A DNA stretch of 64,000 nucleotides from Hydrogenovibrio sp. JE_KL2 (GCF_009296185.1 NZ_WBJR01000003.1:248001-312000), one strand, 5' to 3'; positions 15,602 through 26,816 are shown, counted from the first letter of the stretch. Notes: generated by a model from the letters alone, not told the origin. Program-made: numbers and translations.

Positions 15602-16471
15602 TCAGTGTTCGGCTTGCATGAGCGAATGTTTGGCTTGGTCGAAATAAGACTGCATTTTAAGCCAAATAGGACCGGGTTTTCCACTGCCTACAGGGGTATT
15701 GTTCAGTAAACAAACGGGCAAAGCATCTTTGGTTGAGCTGGTCAGCCAGATTTCGTCGGCCACTTCAAGGTCTGCCAATGTGAGTGTTTTCTCAATGACT
15801 TTAATACTATGGTCATTTGCGATTTTTTCAATGATCATGCGAGTAATGCCAGGGAGAATGCGATTGCTTAACGGTGGAGTGAGTAGCACGCCATCTTTGA
15901 CCATGAATACATTGCCGGCCGTTCCCTCTGAGATCAATCCGTCTCTGCCGATAAGAATGGCATCATCAGCACCTTGTTCTTTTGCGGCGATTTTCATCAT
16001 GACATTCGGTAATAAGGTGGTGGCTTTTATGTCGCATCTTAGCCAACGGATGTCCTCTAGGGTGATAACCTTGATGCCGTTTTTTAAGATAGTTTCCGAG
16101 ACAGGCTTAAGCGGATTGCTGTAAGCATAGACGGTAGGCATAAGGTCTTTATCGGGGGTGTGGTCTCGAATCCATTGAATGCCACGAGTAACCTGTAAAT
16201 AAATGAACTGGTCGTCCCAGGGATGTTTATGTACCAAATCATTTAAAAGGGCTTTCCATTGCGCATACGAGTGGGGGTCTTGTATGGAAATGGCGGTAAG
16301 ACTTTTGTGCAATCTATCTAGATGGGCATCAAGCTGGAACAGTTTTTTTTGGAAGACAGGGATGACTTCGTAGATGCCATCCCCAAATAGAAAACCACGA
16401 TCCTGCGTCGAAATTTTTGCCTCTTCTAGAGGCAAAAAATCGCCATTTAAGTAGGCGATTTGTTCCGACAT
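15602..16471 (-). CDS. dat: Class IV PLP aminotransferase, probably D-amino acid transaminase
   Basis: This is a fold-type IV aminotransferase of 289 residues. The start contains the family strand AYLNGDFLPLEEAKIS, followed by DRGFLFGDGIYEVI. The PLP lysine is likely in DIKATTLLPNV near residue 150, and the EGTAGNVFMVKDG and LPGITRMII phosphate-binding blocks follow. D-amino acid transaminases supply D-Glu or D-Ala for peptidoglycan, which suits the position two bases after the D,D-carboxypeptidase gene. A branched-chain or aminodeoxychorismate lyase activity cannot be excluded by sequence alone. Confidence 0.85.
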   Translation of the reverse strand: MSEQIAYLNGDFLPLEEAKISTQDRGFLFGDGIYEVIPVFQKKLFQLDAHLDRLHKSLTAISIQDPHSYAQWKALLNDLVHKHPWDDQFIYLQVTRGIQWIRDHTPDKDLMPTVYAYSNPLKPVSETILKNGIKVITLEDIRWLRCDIKATTLLPNVMMKIAAKEQGADDAILIGRDGLISEGTAGNVFMVKDGVLLTPPLSNRILPGITRMIIEKIANDHSIKVIEKTLTLADLEVADEIWLTSSTKDALPVCLLNNTPVGSGKPGPIWLKMQSYFDQAKHSLMQAEH

Positions 16472-16473
16472 GG

Positions 16474-17676
16474 TTACAAGCCGATGAAATTCAACAGGGC
16501 TTGGAAAAGTAGTTTGATTTGATCGATAAGTTTCTTGAAGAAAGAACCTTCGTCAACTTCGCTGGTTGCGACCAAAGGTCTCTCAGCAACCACTTTCCCG
16601 TTCAAGGAAACGTGTAGGTCTCCAAGTACCTGACCTTTTTTGATTGGCGCACGAATGTCTGACTTAATAGACGTTTCGATTTTTAGGTTTTTATACTGAC
16701 CACGAGGGATGGTGATGTATAGATCATTTGCCAGGCTCAAGCCAACGGTGTTTTGCTTGCCTTCCCATACACGTGCGTCATGCAAACGCTGATCAGCGGA
16801 GTACAGCTTGTGTGTTTCAAAGAAACGGAATGCATAGTTGATCAATTTTTGGCTTTCAGAAACGCGTTTTGCTGCCGATGGCGTACCGACCACAACCGAG
16901 ACAATTCGCATACCATTACGGTGAGCAGATGAAACCAAGCAATACCCTGCAGACTCAGTATGCCCGGTTTTCAAACCATCAACGGAAGGATCTTGCCACA
17001 ATAGTTTGTTGCGGTTGTATTGGGTGATGCCGTTGAAAGTAAATTTCTTTTGGTCATACCATTTGTAGTCTTCTGGAAACTTTTGAATCAGTGCTTTGGC
17101 AACTTTCGCTAGGTCAGTCGCAGTGCTGTAATGATCTGGGTTGGGTAAGCCAGTTGCATTCGCAAAATGGGTGCCTGTCATGCCCAGCATTTGAGCATAT
17201 TTGTTCATGATCTCGACAAAGACGCTTTCACTCCCGGCGACATGTTCAGCCAAGGCAACGGTTGCATCATTCCCCGATTGAACGACCATTCCCTTAATCA
17301 AGTTGCTGACGGATACTTTTTGACCCACTTCAATAAACATTTTCGAGCCAGGCATTTTCCAAGCCTTTGGTGAAATGGTCACCATGTCATTAAGAGACAT
17401 ATTGCCGTTTTTCAGCTCGCTAAGAATGACATAGCCTGACATGATTTTTGTCAAACTGGCAGGTTCGATGCGCTCATCCGCATTGTAGCTGGCAAGGACG
17501 GCGCCGCTATTGAAGTCGACCACCAAATAGGCTTTGGCATCCAGTTTCGGTGGAGACGGGATGACATAAGGCATCGGAGGCGATACGGTCGTCGTTGGTG
17601 TTGGTTCTGGTGCGTCAGCCCAACTGGTAGTTGAAACAAACAAGAGTGCAAGGAAAATACTAAAAAGCTTTGTCAT
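16474..17676 (-). CDS. dacA: D-alanyl-D-alanine carboxypeptidase (PBP5/6 type)
   Basis: This is a periplasmic serine peptidase that trims the terminal D-Ala from peptidoglycan stem peptides. A signal peptide (TKLFSIFLALLFVS, ending at TSWA) starts at ATG 17676; the longer ORF to 17733 would bury it. Active-site motifs are SLTK (Ser74, Lys77), SGND, and KTGHTESAG. A C-terminal beta domain follows, and the chain ends in an amphipathic helix (FFKKLIDQIKLLFQALLNFI) of the kind that anchors PBP5 to the membrane. It is the first gene of the dacA-dat-ybeD-lipB-lipA run, 140 bases after rodA. Confidence 0.95.
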   Translation of the reverse strand: MTKLFSIFLALLFVSTTSWADAPEPTPTTTVSPPMPYVIPSPPKLDAKAYLVVDFNSGAVLASYNADERIEPASLTKIMSGYVILSELKNGNMSLNDMVTISPKAWKMPGSKMFIEVGQKVSVSNLIKGMVVQSGNDATVALAEHVAGSESVFVEIMNKYAQMLGMTGTHFANATGLPNPDHYSTATDLAKVAKALIQKFPEDYKWYDQKKFTFNGITQYNRNKLLWQDPSVDGLKTGHTESAGYCLVSSAHRNGMRIVSVVVGTPSAAKRVSESQKLINYAFRFFETHKLYSADQRLHDARVWEGKQNTVGLSLANDLYITIPRGQYKNLKIETSIKSDIRAPIKKGQVLGDLHVSLNGKVVAERPLVATSEVDEGSFFKKLIDQIKLLFQALLNFIGL

Positions 17677-17818
17677 GGGGAATCTTTTAAAGTTGAGTAT
17701 GAATACAAAAGTCATAGTGACAATTTGAGGCATAATTTAACACAAAACAACCTACGCTTAAAGGTTAGTAAGGTTTGAAATAGGCTTAAGTTTTTACAGA
17801 ATAAATTTCTTCGCCGCA

Positions 17819-18949
17819 TTAAGAAGTCAGCAGTTTTTTGTGGGTGTGGATAGACATCAATATACCGAAACTGATCATGAGTGTGACCAGCGAGCTACCA
17901 CCATAACTGATTAATGGCAGCGGAAGCCCCACTACCGGTAAAAGTCCACTCACCATCCCGATATTGACGAACACATAAACAAACAGTGTCATTACCAAAC
18001 TTGAAGCGGCGAGTCGTGCGAAGTTGTCTTGTGCTTGTGATGCGATATAGAGTCCTCTGCCAATAATGAGTGTGTAGAGAATTAAAAGCGAAGTGACCCC
18101 AACTAACCCAAATTCTTCGGCTAGTACGGAAAAAATAAAGTCGGTGGTTGACTCAGGTAAAAAGTCTAAGTGAGCTTGAGTACTGCCCATAAAGCCTTTT
18201 CCTTCCAATCCGCCGGAACCGATGGCGATTTTCGATTGGATAATGTGGTAGCCACTGCCCAACGGGTCAGATTCCGGGTTTAAGAATGTCATGACTCGTT
18301 GTTTTTGATAGTCGTACATATAAAAGTGCCAGACGATAGGTAGAGAGGCAGCAACCACGCCTATGGCGGACAATATTAGGCGCCAGGACAGTCCCGCGAA
18401 AAAGATAACGAAAAGTCCACTCATGGCAATCAGGATTGATGTCCCTAAATCGGGCTCAACAATAATCAGACCTGCGGTAAACAGAACGATGATAATTCCC
18501 ACCAGCATTTTACGATTGGGCGGTGGCAAGGTGTCGTGTGCGAATAACCAAGCAATGGTGAGCGGCAGTACCAGTTTCATCAGCTCAGATGGTTGAAAAC
18601 GGAAGAAACCAAGATCAAGCCAGCGTCGGGCACCTTTGCCGATTTCTCCAAACAGCAACACACTTGCCAGCATGATTGTGCCGATCAAAAACAGCCAAGG
18701 CGTGTAGACGCGCATCAAGTTTGGAGGGATTTGTGCAAACAACAGCATTAACAAAAAGGCAAAGCCATCGCGAGCTAAGTGGCGATGCAGTACTTCCGCA
18801 TCACCGCTGGATGCACTATAGACAATCATGCTACTGGCGAGCATGAGAAGTAGGATGCCCCCCAGTAACCAGCCGTCAAGGTGAAATGATTCCAACCAGC
18901 CTTTGTTGCGGCGATAAACTTTTTCTCTAACGTCCAGTTCAATTTTCAT
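17819..18949 (-). CDS. rodA: Peptidoglycan glycosyltransferase RodA
   Basis: This is a SEDS-family polymerase of 376 residues with about ten membrane segments. It polymerises lipid II glycan strands for lateral wall growth with PBP2. The family signatures GSGGLEGKGFMGSTQAHLDF and LPESTTDFIFSVLAEEFG, and the final VGLPLPLISYGGSS loop, are intact. The start overlaps the mrdA stop by one base, so translation is coupled. It belongs to the mreBCD-mrdA-rodA elongasome cluster. Confidence 0.96.
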   Translation of the reverse strand: MKIELDVREKVYRRNKGWLESFHLDGWLLGGILLLMLASSMIVYSASSGDAEVLHRHLARDGFAFLLMLLFAQIPPNLMRVYTPWLFLIGTIMLASVLLFGEIGKGARRWLDLGFFRFQPSELMKLVLPLTIAWLFAHDTLPPPNRKMLVGIIIVLFTAGLIIVEPDLGTSILIAMSGLFVIFFAGLSWRLILSAIGVVAASLPIVWHFYMYDYQKQRVMTFLNPESDPLGSGYHIIQSKIAIGSGGLEGKGFMGSTQAHLDFLPESTTDFIFSVLAEEFGLVGVTSLLILYTLIIGRGLYIASQAQDNFARLAASSLVMTLFVYVFVNIGMVSGLLPVVGLPLPLISYGGSSLVTLMISFGILMSIHTHKKLLTS

Positions 18950-20772
18950 CAGGATTCATCTTTGTGCAGTTGTGTGAGGTAGTAGCGTGCAATATCAACA
19001 GCTACTGGGGCAGCCTTCACACTTGAGTTTTCGATAATAACACTGATCGCAATTTTAGGCTTTTTCACCGGAGCGAAGCCGATAAATAACGAGTGGTCGC
19101 GAAGTGTTTTTTTGATATTCTCTTCGTCATAGTCTTCACCACCAAGGCTGAATACTTGTGCAGTACCTGTTTTACCTGCCATGGTAAATGGAAGCCCTCT
19201 TGCATAGCGGTAAGCCGTACCATGGTAGCTATTCATGACGTTCATCATTCCTTTGATGACTTTTTCCCAGTTGGAGATCTTTTCAATTGGGATTTGTGGT
19301 TGAGGCTCAATGTCTTTACCTTTTAGCAAATGTGGGGTAATGATTTTGCCTCGGTTTGCCATGATTGCGACTGCTTTTGCTAATTGTATCGGTGTTGCTA
19401 GAAAGTAACCTTGCCCAACTGCAGCAATGATGGTTTCCCCTTTGAACCAAGGTTTGTTTTTGGTTTCTCGTTTCCATTCTTTAGAGGGCAGGATTCCGCT
19501 GGACTCACCATGAAGGTCGATACCTGTTGTGTGCCCGAAACCAAAAGGGTACAGGTCGTCGTGAATCATTTGAATACCCATTTTCAAGCTGAGTTCATAA
19601 AAATAGGTGTCGCAAGACTCGGTGATGGCTTTGTTCATGTCAACCAAGCCATGGCCGCCACGTTTCCAGTCGCGGTAACGATGGTTTTTGAAGTCAAAAT
19701 ACCCCGGGTCAGAAATCTTGGTGTGAGGCGAGATAACGCCATTTTCAATCGCAGACAGTGCGACGAAGGGTTTAATGGTCGACCCCGGTGGATACTGGCC
19801 ATTAATGACACGGTTGATTAGTGGTCTGTAGGGGTTGTGGAGTAGTGCAGAATAGTTTTTGCTACTGATTCCGTCCACAAAAAGATTGGGGTCATAGCCT
19901 GGAGAGCTGACGTAAGCTAAGATTTCACCAGTTTTTGGCTCGATAACAACCACCGCCGCTTTTTTATTGCCCAGATATTCCTCAATAAACTTTTGAAGCC
20001 TAATATCGATTGTGAGTTGGATATCTTTTCCTGGGGTAGCGGGTTCTGTTTCCAGTTTACGGATGACCTTACCTCTAGCATTGGTTTCAACTTGCTGTAG
20101 GCCTGGTTTTCCATGCAGTACAGATTCGTAAGTGCGCTCAACGCCCGTCTTTCCGATAACATCAGTGCCTTGATATTCGGCTTCATTTAGGGTTTTGAGT
20201 TCTGAAGGGTTGATTTTGCCGACATAACCTATGGCATGGACAGCAACTGGACCAAAAGGATAAATGCGTTTGAGCTTGCCGGTTAGAGTGACGCCTGAAA
20301 ACTGGTAGCTATTAGCTGCAAAGATAGAGGCTTCACTTTCACTTAAACTGTAAGGCAAATAGATTGGGCGATATTTGCTGGCAACTTTTAAGCGGTTGTA
20401 GAACTTTTCCAATTTACCGTCGGGGATGTCCGGCAGCAGCTTTTTCAAAAGGTTAATCGTCGCGTCAATGTTGTCGATTTTATCCTTGGAAAACTTGAGC
20501 GCGAAAACAGGTTGATTGTCAGCAAGTAGAACATTGTTTCGATCATAGATTTTGCCCCTTACCGGTGGTAGCGCTTCAACCGAAATGCGGTTACCTTCCG
20601 ACATGGCATGGTAGTGGTCATAGTTCAACCATTGCAGATAAACCATTCTCCCAAAAAGGACGAGAAAGAAGACGATAACAAAGCCTAGGGCGAAGTAAAG
20701 TCGCCCCCTAAAAAGCAATTTTTGCTGATTGACTTCGTTTTCTGATTGATAGTTATTGCGTCTTGGTTGCAT
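18949..20772 (-). CDS. mrdA: Penicillin-binding protein 2 (transpeptidase)
   Basis: This is a class B PBP of 607 residues with one N-terminal membrane segment (about residues 26-48), a pedestal/dimerisation domain and a C-terminal transpeptidase. The motifs visible are PPGSTIKPF (catalytic Ser and Lys), the SxD block CDTYFYELS, and KTGTAQVF. It cross-links glycan made by RodA during elongation. Length and motif spacing are typical, and nothing looks broken. It starts 6 bases after mreD. Confidence 0.96.
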   Translation of the reverse strand: MQPRRNNYQSENEVNQQKLLFRGRLYFALGFVIVFFLVLFGRMVYLQWLNYDHYHAMSEGNRISVEALPPVRGKIYDRNNVLLADNQPVFALKFSKDKIDNIDATINLLKKLLPDIPDGKLEKFYNRLKVASKYRPIYLPYSLSESEASIFAANSYQFSGVTLTGKLKRIYPFGPVAVHAIGYVGKINPSELKTLNEAEYQGTDVIGKTGVERTYESVLHGKPGLQQVETNARGKVIRKLETEPATPGKDIQLTIDIRLQKFIEEYLGNKKAAVVVIEPKTGEILAYVSSPGYDPNLFVDGISSKNYSALLHNPYRPLINRVINGQYPPGSTIKPFVALSAIENGVISPHTKISDPGYFDFKNHRYRDWKRGGHGLVDMNKAITESCDTYFYELSLKMGIQMIHDDLYPFGFGHTTGIDLHGESSGILPSKEWKRETKNKPWFKGETIIAAVGQGYFLATPIQLAKAVAIMANRGKIITPHLLKGKDIEPQPQIPIEKISNWEKVIKGMMNVMNSYHGTAYRYARGLPFTMAGKTGTAQVFSLGGEDYDEENIKKTLRDHSLFIGFAPVKKPKIAISVIIENSSVKAAPVAVDIARYYLTQLHKDES

Positions 20773-20778
20773 GAGAGC

Positions 20779-21282
20779 TTACCTGAATAAAGCCCTCTGG
20801 GTCAGAGACTGCATGACGTTGGAAACCACTGGCCACAGTGCAATGGCAAAAATCGGCTCTAACCAGTAATAGAATACGGTGTTCCCAGCGAGTGTCGGGT
20901 GAAAAATAAACCAGCCAGCAACTTGGAAAAACAGGATGTAGAAAGCAACGATAATGGACTGTTGCCACATGGGGTAACCTCTGAATCTAAGGCGGATGCG
21001 TAGCATGAAGAAGGTAACCGTTAAGAACAACAAAGCATGAGCACCTAACGGCGTATTCAGTGAGGCATCATTCAATAGTCCGAGCACAAATGCCGTAAAA
21101 AGGTGTGTCTGGTTTAAGATTTGTGAGCTCCAGAACAATAGCAGTAGCAGTGTAATCGGCGGCGCAAAGTGCAGTGCAAAACTGAAGTTCAATGCACTGT
21201 CAATGACCAGTCCAGCTAGATAACTGAAGAGCAAGAGCCATTTAACATGGGAAAAGTTAAGAGAAAAGACCTTATCACTCAT
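20779..21282 (-). CDS. mreD: Rod shape-determining protein MreD
   Basis: This is a small integral membrane protein of about 167 residues with five to six hydrophobic segments. It links MreC to the RodA-PBP2 elongation machinery. Recognition is by size, hydropathy, the GLLNDASLNTPLGAHALLFL block and position between mreC and mrdA. The likely start (MSDKVFSL, 21282) overlaps the mreC stop by 8 bases; an in-frame ATG at 21294 is an alternative. Confidence 0.93.
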   Translation of the reverse strand: MSDKVFSLNFSHVKWLLLFSYLAGLVIDSALNFSFALHFAPPITLLLLLFWSSQILNQTHLFTAFVLGLLNDASLNTPLGAHALLFLTVTFFMLRIRLRFRGYPMWQQSIIVAFYILFFQVAGWFIFHPTLAGNTVFYYWLEPIFAIALWPVVSNVMQSLTQRALFR

Positions 21283-22150
21283 CTGCAGTTCCATTCAGTT
21301 TGGTGTCGATATGAACATCGATGCTTGGGTTTTTAACCGGAGAAAGGATCAGAACTTTATCAGCCAGATTAATATCGGCAACCGGATCCGCCATGATTTC
21401 GTAGTAGGGTTGGTCTTTCAGGGTGCTGATGCTACTGACTGTGGCGACAGGGTAGCCGTTTGGATAGACGTTACCGAGTCCAGAGGTCTCGATGATGTCT
21501 CCGATTTTAATGGAGCTTGTGTTAGGGATGAATTGTAGTGACAGCTGGGTTTGCCCCATTCCTGTTAAAATGCCTCGTTGCCCAGTTCGCTGTATGCGCA
21601 CGGGAATCTGAATATCCGAGTCGGTAATGAGTTGCACTCTGGATGTTGTCGGTGTCACAGAGGTGATTTGGCCGATAAGCCCTTTGGCGTCAATCACCGC
21701 TTGATGCAGCTTTACGCCATCAAGAGAGCCTTTGTCCAGAGTGAAGAACTGGGAGTAGGGAGATAGGTTGTAGTATTTGATATTGGCAATCTGAACATCT
21801 GAAGTAGACATTTGACTGGCTGTTCCTAGTAGTAGATTCAATCGTGAGACTTCATGCTGAAGTTTGTTCAATTGTTGTTGCCTTGCTTTTAAGAGCAGGT
21901 TTTCAGTCGCCAGTTGTTGGTTGCGTTTCTTAAGCTCTTCTACCGTTTTGAAGTCTTGTTGGAAATACTGGTAAGTGCTAAGAGGAATGGTTGCTGCCCG
22001 TTCAATAGGGTCAATGGTCGTTAACAGTAGGGCACGGAAATTAATGAGGAAATGGCTGTAGTGATCCATAACCATCAGCGCGATGCACAGGACAAAAAAT
22101 AAGAGGTACTGAGACCCTTCTTTTTGTGGTGATGTGGTGCTGAGGTTAAT
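21275..22150 (-). CDS. mreC: Rod shape-determining protein MreC, probable ATT start
   Basis: This is a periplasmic elongasome scaffold. The first ATG in frame (22075) leaves no membrane anchor, because it falls at the end of the expected N-terminal transmembrane helix. The frame stays open upstream, with no ATG, GTG or TTG before a stop, and encodes the missing helix (YLLFFVLCIALMVMDHY). An AAGGAG lies exactly 7 bases before an ATT at 22150, so ATT is the best start, giving 291 residues. The helix is followed by a coiled coil (FKTVEELKKRNQQLATENLL) and the beta-domain blocks VIDAKGLIGQI and TSGLGNVYPNGYPV. The stop overlaps mreD. Confidence 0.9.
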   Translation of the reverse strand: MNLSTTSPQKEGSQYLLFFVLCIALMVMDHYSHFLINFRALLLTTIDPIERAATIPLSTYQYFQQDFKTVEELKKRNQQLATENLLLKARQQQLNKLQHEVSRLNLLLGTASQMSTSDVQIANIKYYNLSPYSQFFTLDKGSLDGVKLHQAVIDAKGLIGQITSVTPTTSRVQLITDSDIQIPVRIQRTGQRGILTGMGQTQLSLQFIPNTSSIKIGDIIETSGLGNVYPNGYPVATVSSISTLKDQPYYEIMADPVADINLADKVLILSPVKNPSIDVHIDTKLNGTADE

Positions 22151-22163
22151 GATTCGACTCCTT
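22151..22163 (-). promoter_or_regulatory. Ribosome binding site that fixes an ATT start for mreC
   Basis: Perfect AAGGAG on the minus strand at 22163-22158, 7 bases before ATT 22150. No conventional start codon is in frame between this site and the interior of the membrane helix. Confidence 0.7.
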
Positions 22164-22244
22164 GATTATCGTTGCGTTAAATCGAATCGATTTAAATTAA
22201 ACAAATACATTGAGCCGAACCTTGTTAGTTGTTAAGCGGAGAAA

Positions 22245-23309
<1,065 letters not shown>

Positions 23310-23583
23310 CTAGAAACGAAGGGATATTAGGGTATTAAATGTATTTATGTGTACCCTAAAAGACCGGCAATCCTGTCCGGCTGTCCCACTAAACGAGATT
23401 GAGCCATTTTATAACAAACTCACTAAAAAAAGTCATCATTTTATATCTGATTTTTTTATAGAAAAGAGGGGGTGTCTCTTTTTAGAAAAGCCGAAATGTG
23501 GTAATTTAATAGGAATTTTTTTCAGTGAAATTTTTTGTGTGCGTGCTTTTGGGTTCGCGCACTTGTCGTGAGGAGTTTTATCA

Positions 23584-23871
23584 GTGTCCATCGGGAAAGA
23601 TGATGTCAACAAAATCTCGCGTTTAGCGGCCATTTCTGTTTCAGAGCAGGAAGTTGATCAGGTTGCTGATAAGTTGAGTAATATTTTGGATCTTTTTGCG
23701 CAGATGCAAGCGGTTAATACAGATGGTATTGAACCTATGTCTCATCCATTAGATCAAGTGCAGCGTTTACGTGAAGACGTAATAACGGAAAACAACCATC
23801 GAGATAAGTATCAAAAAATAGCACCTTCAGCAGAAGGTGGAATGTATTTAGTACCGCAGGTGATCGAGTAA
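23584..23871 (+). CDS. gatC: Asp-tRNA(Asn)/Glu-tRNA(Gln) amidotransferase subunit C
   Basis: This is a 95-residue small subunit that stabilises GatA within GatCAB, the enzyme that amidates misacylated Glu-tRNA(Gln) or Asp-tRNA(Asn). The usual pieces KISRLAAISVSEQE, DLFAQMQAVNTDGIEPMSHP and LREDVITE are present. GTG 23584 is the start, with GAGGAG upstream. It is the first gene of gatCAB, three bases before gatA, and divergent from mreB. Confidence 0.96.
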   Translation: MSIGKDDVNKISRLAAISVSEQEVDQVADKLSNILDLFAQMQAVNTDGIEPMSHPLDQVQRLREDVITENNHRDKYQKIAPSAEGGMYLVPQVIE

Positions 23872-23874
23872 GCT

Positions 23875-25329
23875 ATGCATAGACTTTCCATTAAACAAAT
23901 GAGCGAGAAGCTCCGAACCCGAGAGATTACCAGTGTTGCTTTGACCCAGCACTATTTGGATCGTATTGAAAAGTATGATGGTGATTTGAATGCCTATATC
24001 ACCGTTACACCTGAGTTGGCGATTGAGATGGCTAGGAAAGCCGATGAAATGCTGGATAAGGGTGAAGGTTCATTGCTAACGGGGATTCCTGTTGCGCATA
24101 AAGATATTTTCTGTATCGATGGTGTGAAGACATCTTGTGGCTCTAAGATGCTTCATAACTTTGTTGCCCCCTATGATGCGACCGTTGTTGAAAAACTTAA
24201 ATCGGTTGGGATGCCTATTTTGGGTAAAACCAACATGGATGAATTTGCGATGGGGTCATCTTCTGAAAGCAGTTACTATGGCCCAACCAAAAACCCATGG
24301 AAGTTAAATGCGGTTCCGGGGGGGTCATCCGGTGGTTCTGCTGCGGTAATTGCTGCCGGGCTTGCGCCTTTTGCAACAGGAACCGATACAGGCGGGTCTA
24401 TTCGACAACCGGCTTCATTCTGCGGAATTACGGGTATCAAGCCGACTTACGGTGCGGTGTCTCGTTATGGGATGATTGCTTATGCTTCCAGTTTTGACCA
24501 AGGTGGTCCTATGTCACGTAGTGCTGAGGATGCTGCTTGGTTGTTGGATGCCATGTCTGGATTTGATGCAAAAGATTCCACAAGCCTTGAACAAGAAAAG
24601 TCTGACTACACAGCTCAACTGGAAGAGTCGTTGAAAGGTTTGAGAGTAGGGGTGCCGAAAGAATACTTTGGCGAGGGGCTTTCAGAGTCTGTCTCCAATA
24701 CCGTTAAAGAGGCCATTGAAGTCTTGCGTCAACAAGGTGCAGACATTGTTGAAGTCAGTTTACCGAATAAAGATTTAGCGGTGCCTGCTTACTATGTTTT
24801 GGCGCCAGCGGAAGCCTCTTCGAACCTGTCTCGCTTTGATGGAGTGCGCTATGGCTACCGTTGTGAGAATCCACAAGACCTGAGCGATTTGTACATGCGT
24901 TCCCGCTCCGAAGGGTTTGGTACTGAAGTGAAGCGACGTATCATGGTTGGCGCTTATGCCTTGTCGGAAGGGTATTACGATGCTTATTACTTAAAGGCAC
25001 AAAAATTACGTCGTATGGTTCGTGATGACTTTGTTAACGCTTTCGAGCAATGTGATGTCATCGTTGGGCCTGTCGCACCGACAACGGCCTTCAATATTGG
25101 CGAAAAATCCGATGATCCGATTAGTATGTATTTGGAAGATTTATACACGATTCCAGTGAACTTGGCTGGTTTGCCTGCCATGTCTGTGCCTGCTGGGTTT
25201 GCAGAAGGCATGCCTGTCGGGTTGCATTTGATTGGTACTTATCATAGTGAAGCAAAGCTGCTTAATGTTGCTCATCAATTTCAACAAGTGACTTCCTGGC
25301 ATGAGCAAATGCCGGAAGCATATCAATAG
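23875..25329 (+). CDS. gatA: Amidotransferase subunit A (glutaminase/amidase)
   Basis: This is an amidase-signature enzyme of 484 residues that releases ammonia from glutamine for GatB. The Ser-cisSer-Lys triad elements are visible: Lys in PVAHKDIF, the GGSSGGSAA loop, and [16 protein letters not shown] with the nucleophilic Ser region. Length is standard. It sits between gatC and gatB with 3-base and 9-base gaps, consistent with a single transcript. Confidence 0.98.
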   Translation: MHRLSIKQMSEKLRTREITSVALTQHYLDRIEKYDGDLNAYITVTPELAIEMARKADEMLDKGEGSLLTGIPVAHKDIFCIDGVKTSCGSKMLHNFVAPYDATVVEKLKSVGMPILGKTNMDEFAMGSSSESSYYGPTKNPWKLNAVPGGSSGGSAAVIAAGLAPFATGTDTGGSIRQPASFCGITGIKPTYGAVSRYGMIAYASSFDQGGPMSRSAEDAAWLLDAMSGFDAKDSTSLEQEKSDYTAQLEESLKGLRVGVPKEYFGEGLSESVSNTVKEAIEVLRQQGADIVEVSLPNKDLAVPAYYVLAPAEASSNLSRFDGVRYGYRCENPQDLSDLYMRSRSEGFGTEVKRRIMVGAYALSEGYYDAYYLKAQKLRRMVRDDFVNAFEQCDVIVGPVAPTTAFNIGEKSDDPISMYLEDLYTIPVNLAGLPAMSVPAGFAEGMPVGLHLIGTYHSEAKLLNVAHQFQQVTSWHEQMPEAYQ

Positions 25330-25338
25330 GAGGTGGTC

Positions 25339-26766
25339 ATGACTTGGGAAGTGGTTATCGGTCTTGAGATTCATGCTCAGCTCAATACAAACACTAAGAT
25401 TTTTTCAGGCTCTTCCATTGCTTATGGTGCGGAGCCAAATACTCAGGCTAACTTATTGGATTTAGGAATGCCGGGTCAATTGCCTGTTTTGAACAAAGCG
25501 GTGTTGCCTAAAGCGATTCGTTTTGGTTTGGCGGTTGGTGCGACGATTGGTCGCAAATCGGTTTTTGACCGTAAGAACTATTTTTATCCAGACTTGCCGA
25601 AAGGGTATCAGACCTCGCAGTTTAGCTATCCTATCGTTGATAAAGGCGGCTTTTTAGAAATAGAAGTGGATGGCGAAATCAAAAAAATCGGTATCACACG
25701 TGCGCACTTGGAAGAAGATGCCGGTAAGTCGGTTCACGATGCGTTTCCTGGTCAAACAGGCATTGACTTGAACCGTGCAGGAACACCATTGTTGGAAATT
25801 GTTTCCGAGCCAGATATGCGTTCAGCGCAGGAAGCGGTGGCTTATGCCCGCAAGATGCATGAGTTGGTTCAGTATCTTGGTATCTGTGATGGCAACATGC
25901 AGGAAGGTTCGTTCCGTGTTGACTCGAACGTATCTATCCATAAGCCTGGAACGCCTTTCGGAACCCGTGCTGAGTTGAAAAATATCAACTCATTCAAGTT
26001 CATCGAGCAGGCGATTGAGTTTGAGATTGCTCGTCAAATCGAAATCCTTGAATCTGGCGGTAAAGTGGTTCAGGAAACGCGTTTGTACGACTCTGAAAAG
26101 AATGAAACGCGCTCCATGCGAGCTAAAGAAGAGGCGAACGATTACCGTTACTTCCCATGTCCAGATTTGTTGCCAGTGGTCGTGACGGATGAGGATATCG
26201 AAGCGATTCGTGCGGAAATGCCGGAACTGCCAAGTGCTAAACGTGCGCGTTATGTATTCGAGTTTGGATTGTCTGATTATGATGCCAGCTTCTTGACGGG
26301 TTCAAGAGCGATGGCAGAGTATTTCGAAGCTGTGGTTTCGCATTCTAAGGATGCGAAAATGAGCGCAAACTGGGTCATGGGAGAATTGTCTAAATCCTTG
26401 AATCAGCAAGGTATTGATATTAATGAATCTCCAGTGTCCGCTGAAGCTTTGGCTGGTTTGCTAGCGCGTATTCAAGATAACACCATTTCTGGAAAAATCG
26501 CCAAGCAAGTGTTTGATGCGATGTGGAATCAAGAAGGCTCCGCGGATGAAATCATTGCGGCAAAAGGATTGAAGCAAATCACGGATTCGTCTGCAATCGA
26601 AGCTTTGGTTGATGAGGTTTTGGCGGCAAATGCTGCGCAGGTGGAAGCCTATCGAAATGGCCAAGATAAGATGTTTGGCTATTTTGTCGGGCAAGTGATG
26701 AAAGTATCTCAAGGTCAGGCGAACCCTGGTCAGGTGAATGAGATATTGAAGCGCAAACTGTCCTAA
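25339..26766 (+). CDS. gatB: Amidotransferase subunit B (kinase and tRNA-binding)
   Basis: About 475 residues. GatB phosphorylates and then amidates the misacylated tRNA. The start ([15 protein letters not shown]), the central block [13 protein letters not shown]-like (here [17 protein letters not shown]), the DANVS-like DSNVSI segment and the C-terminal YqeY-like tail ([11 protein letters not shown]) are intact. An AGGAGG five bases before ATG 25339 supports this start over GTG 25333. It is followed by an inverted pair of the dispersed repeat. Confidence 0.98.
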   Translation: MTWEVVIGLEIHAQLNTNTKIFSGSSIAYGAEPNTQANLLDLGMPGQLPVLNKAVLPKAIRFGLAVGATIGRKSVFDRKNYFYPDLPKGYQTSQFSYPIVDKGGFLEIEVDGEIKKIGITRAHLEEDAGKSVHDAFPGQTGIDLNRAGTPLLEIVSEPDMRSAQEAVAYARKMHELVQYLGICDGNMQEGSFRVDSNVSIHKPGTPFGTRAELKNINSFKFIEQAIEFEIARQIEILESGGKVVQETRLYDSEKNETRSMRAKEEANDYRYFPCPDLLPVVVTDEDIEAIRAEMPELPSAKRARYVFEFGLSDYDASFLTGSRAMAEYFEAVVSHSKDAKMSANWVMGELSKSLNQQGIDINESPVSAEALAGLLARIQDNTISGKIAKQVFDAMWNQEGSADEIIAAKGLKQITDSSAIEALVDEVLAANAAQVEAYRNGQDKMFGYFVGQVMKVSQGQANPGQVNEILKRKLS

Positions 26767-26785
26767 CTTTTCACGCATTATGCCA

Positions 26786-26816
26786 ACCCCAACCTGGTAG
26801 ATTTTTACCAGGTTGG
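26786..26816 (+). repeat. Dispersed CCAACCTGG repeat, copy 2, inverted pair after gatB
   Basis: A full copy at 26786-26805 (with one extra T) is followed at once by an inverted core. CCAACCTGGT (26789-26798) and ACCAGGTTGG (26807-26816) form a perfect 10-bp stem around an 8-base loop that is the AGATTTT tail of the repeat. There is no T run after it on the + strand, so terminator function is possible but weak. Confidence 0.75.

Noticed and set aside
15699-16124. 141-codon ORF antisense to the aminotransferase gene
   Set aside because: It is a shadow of a clear gene, with no ribosome site or recognisable protein features.
19411-19821. 136-codon ORF antisense to mrdA
   Set aside because: Antisense shadow of a strongly conserved coding region.
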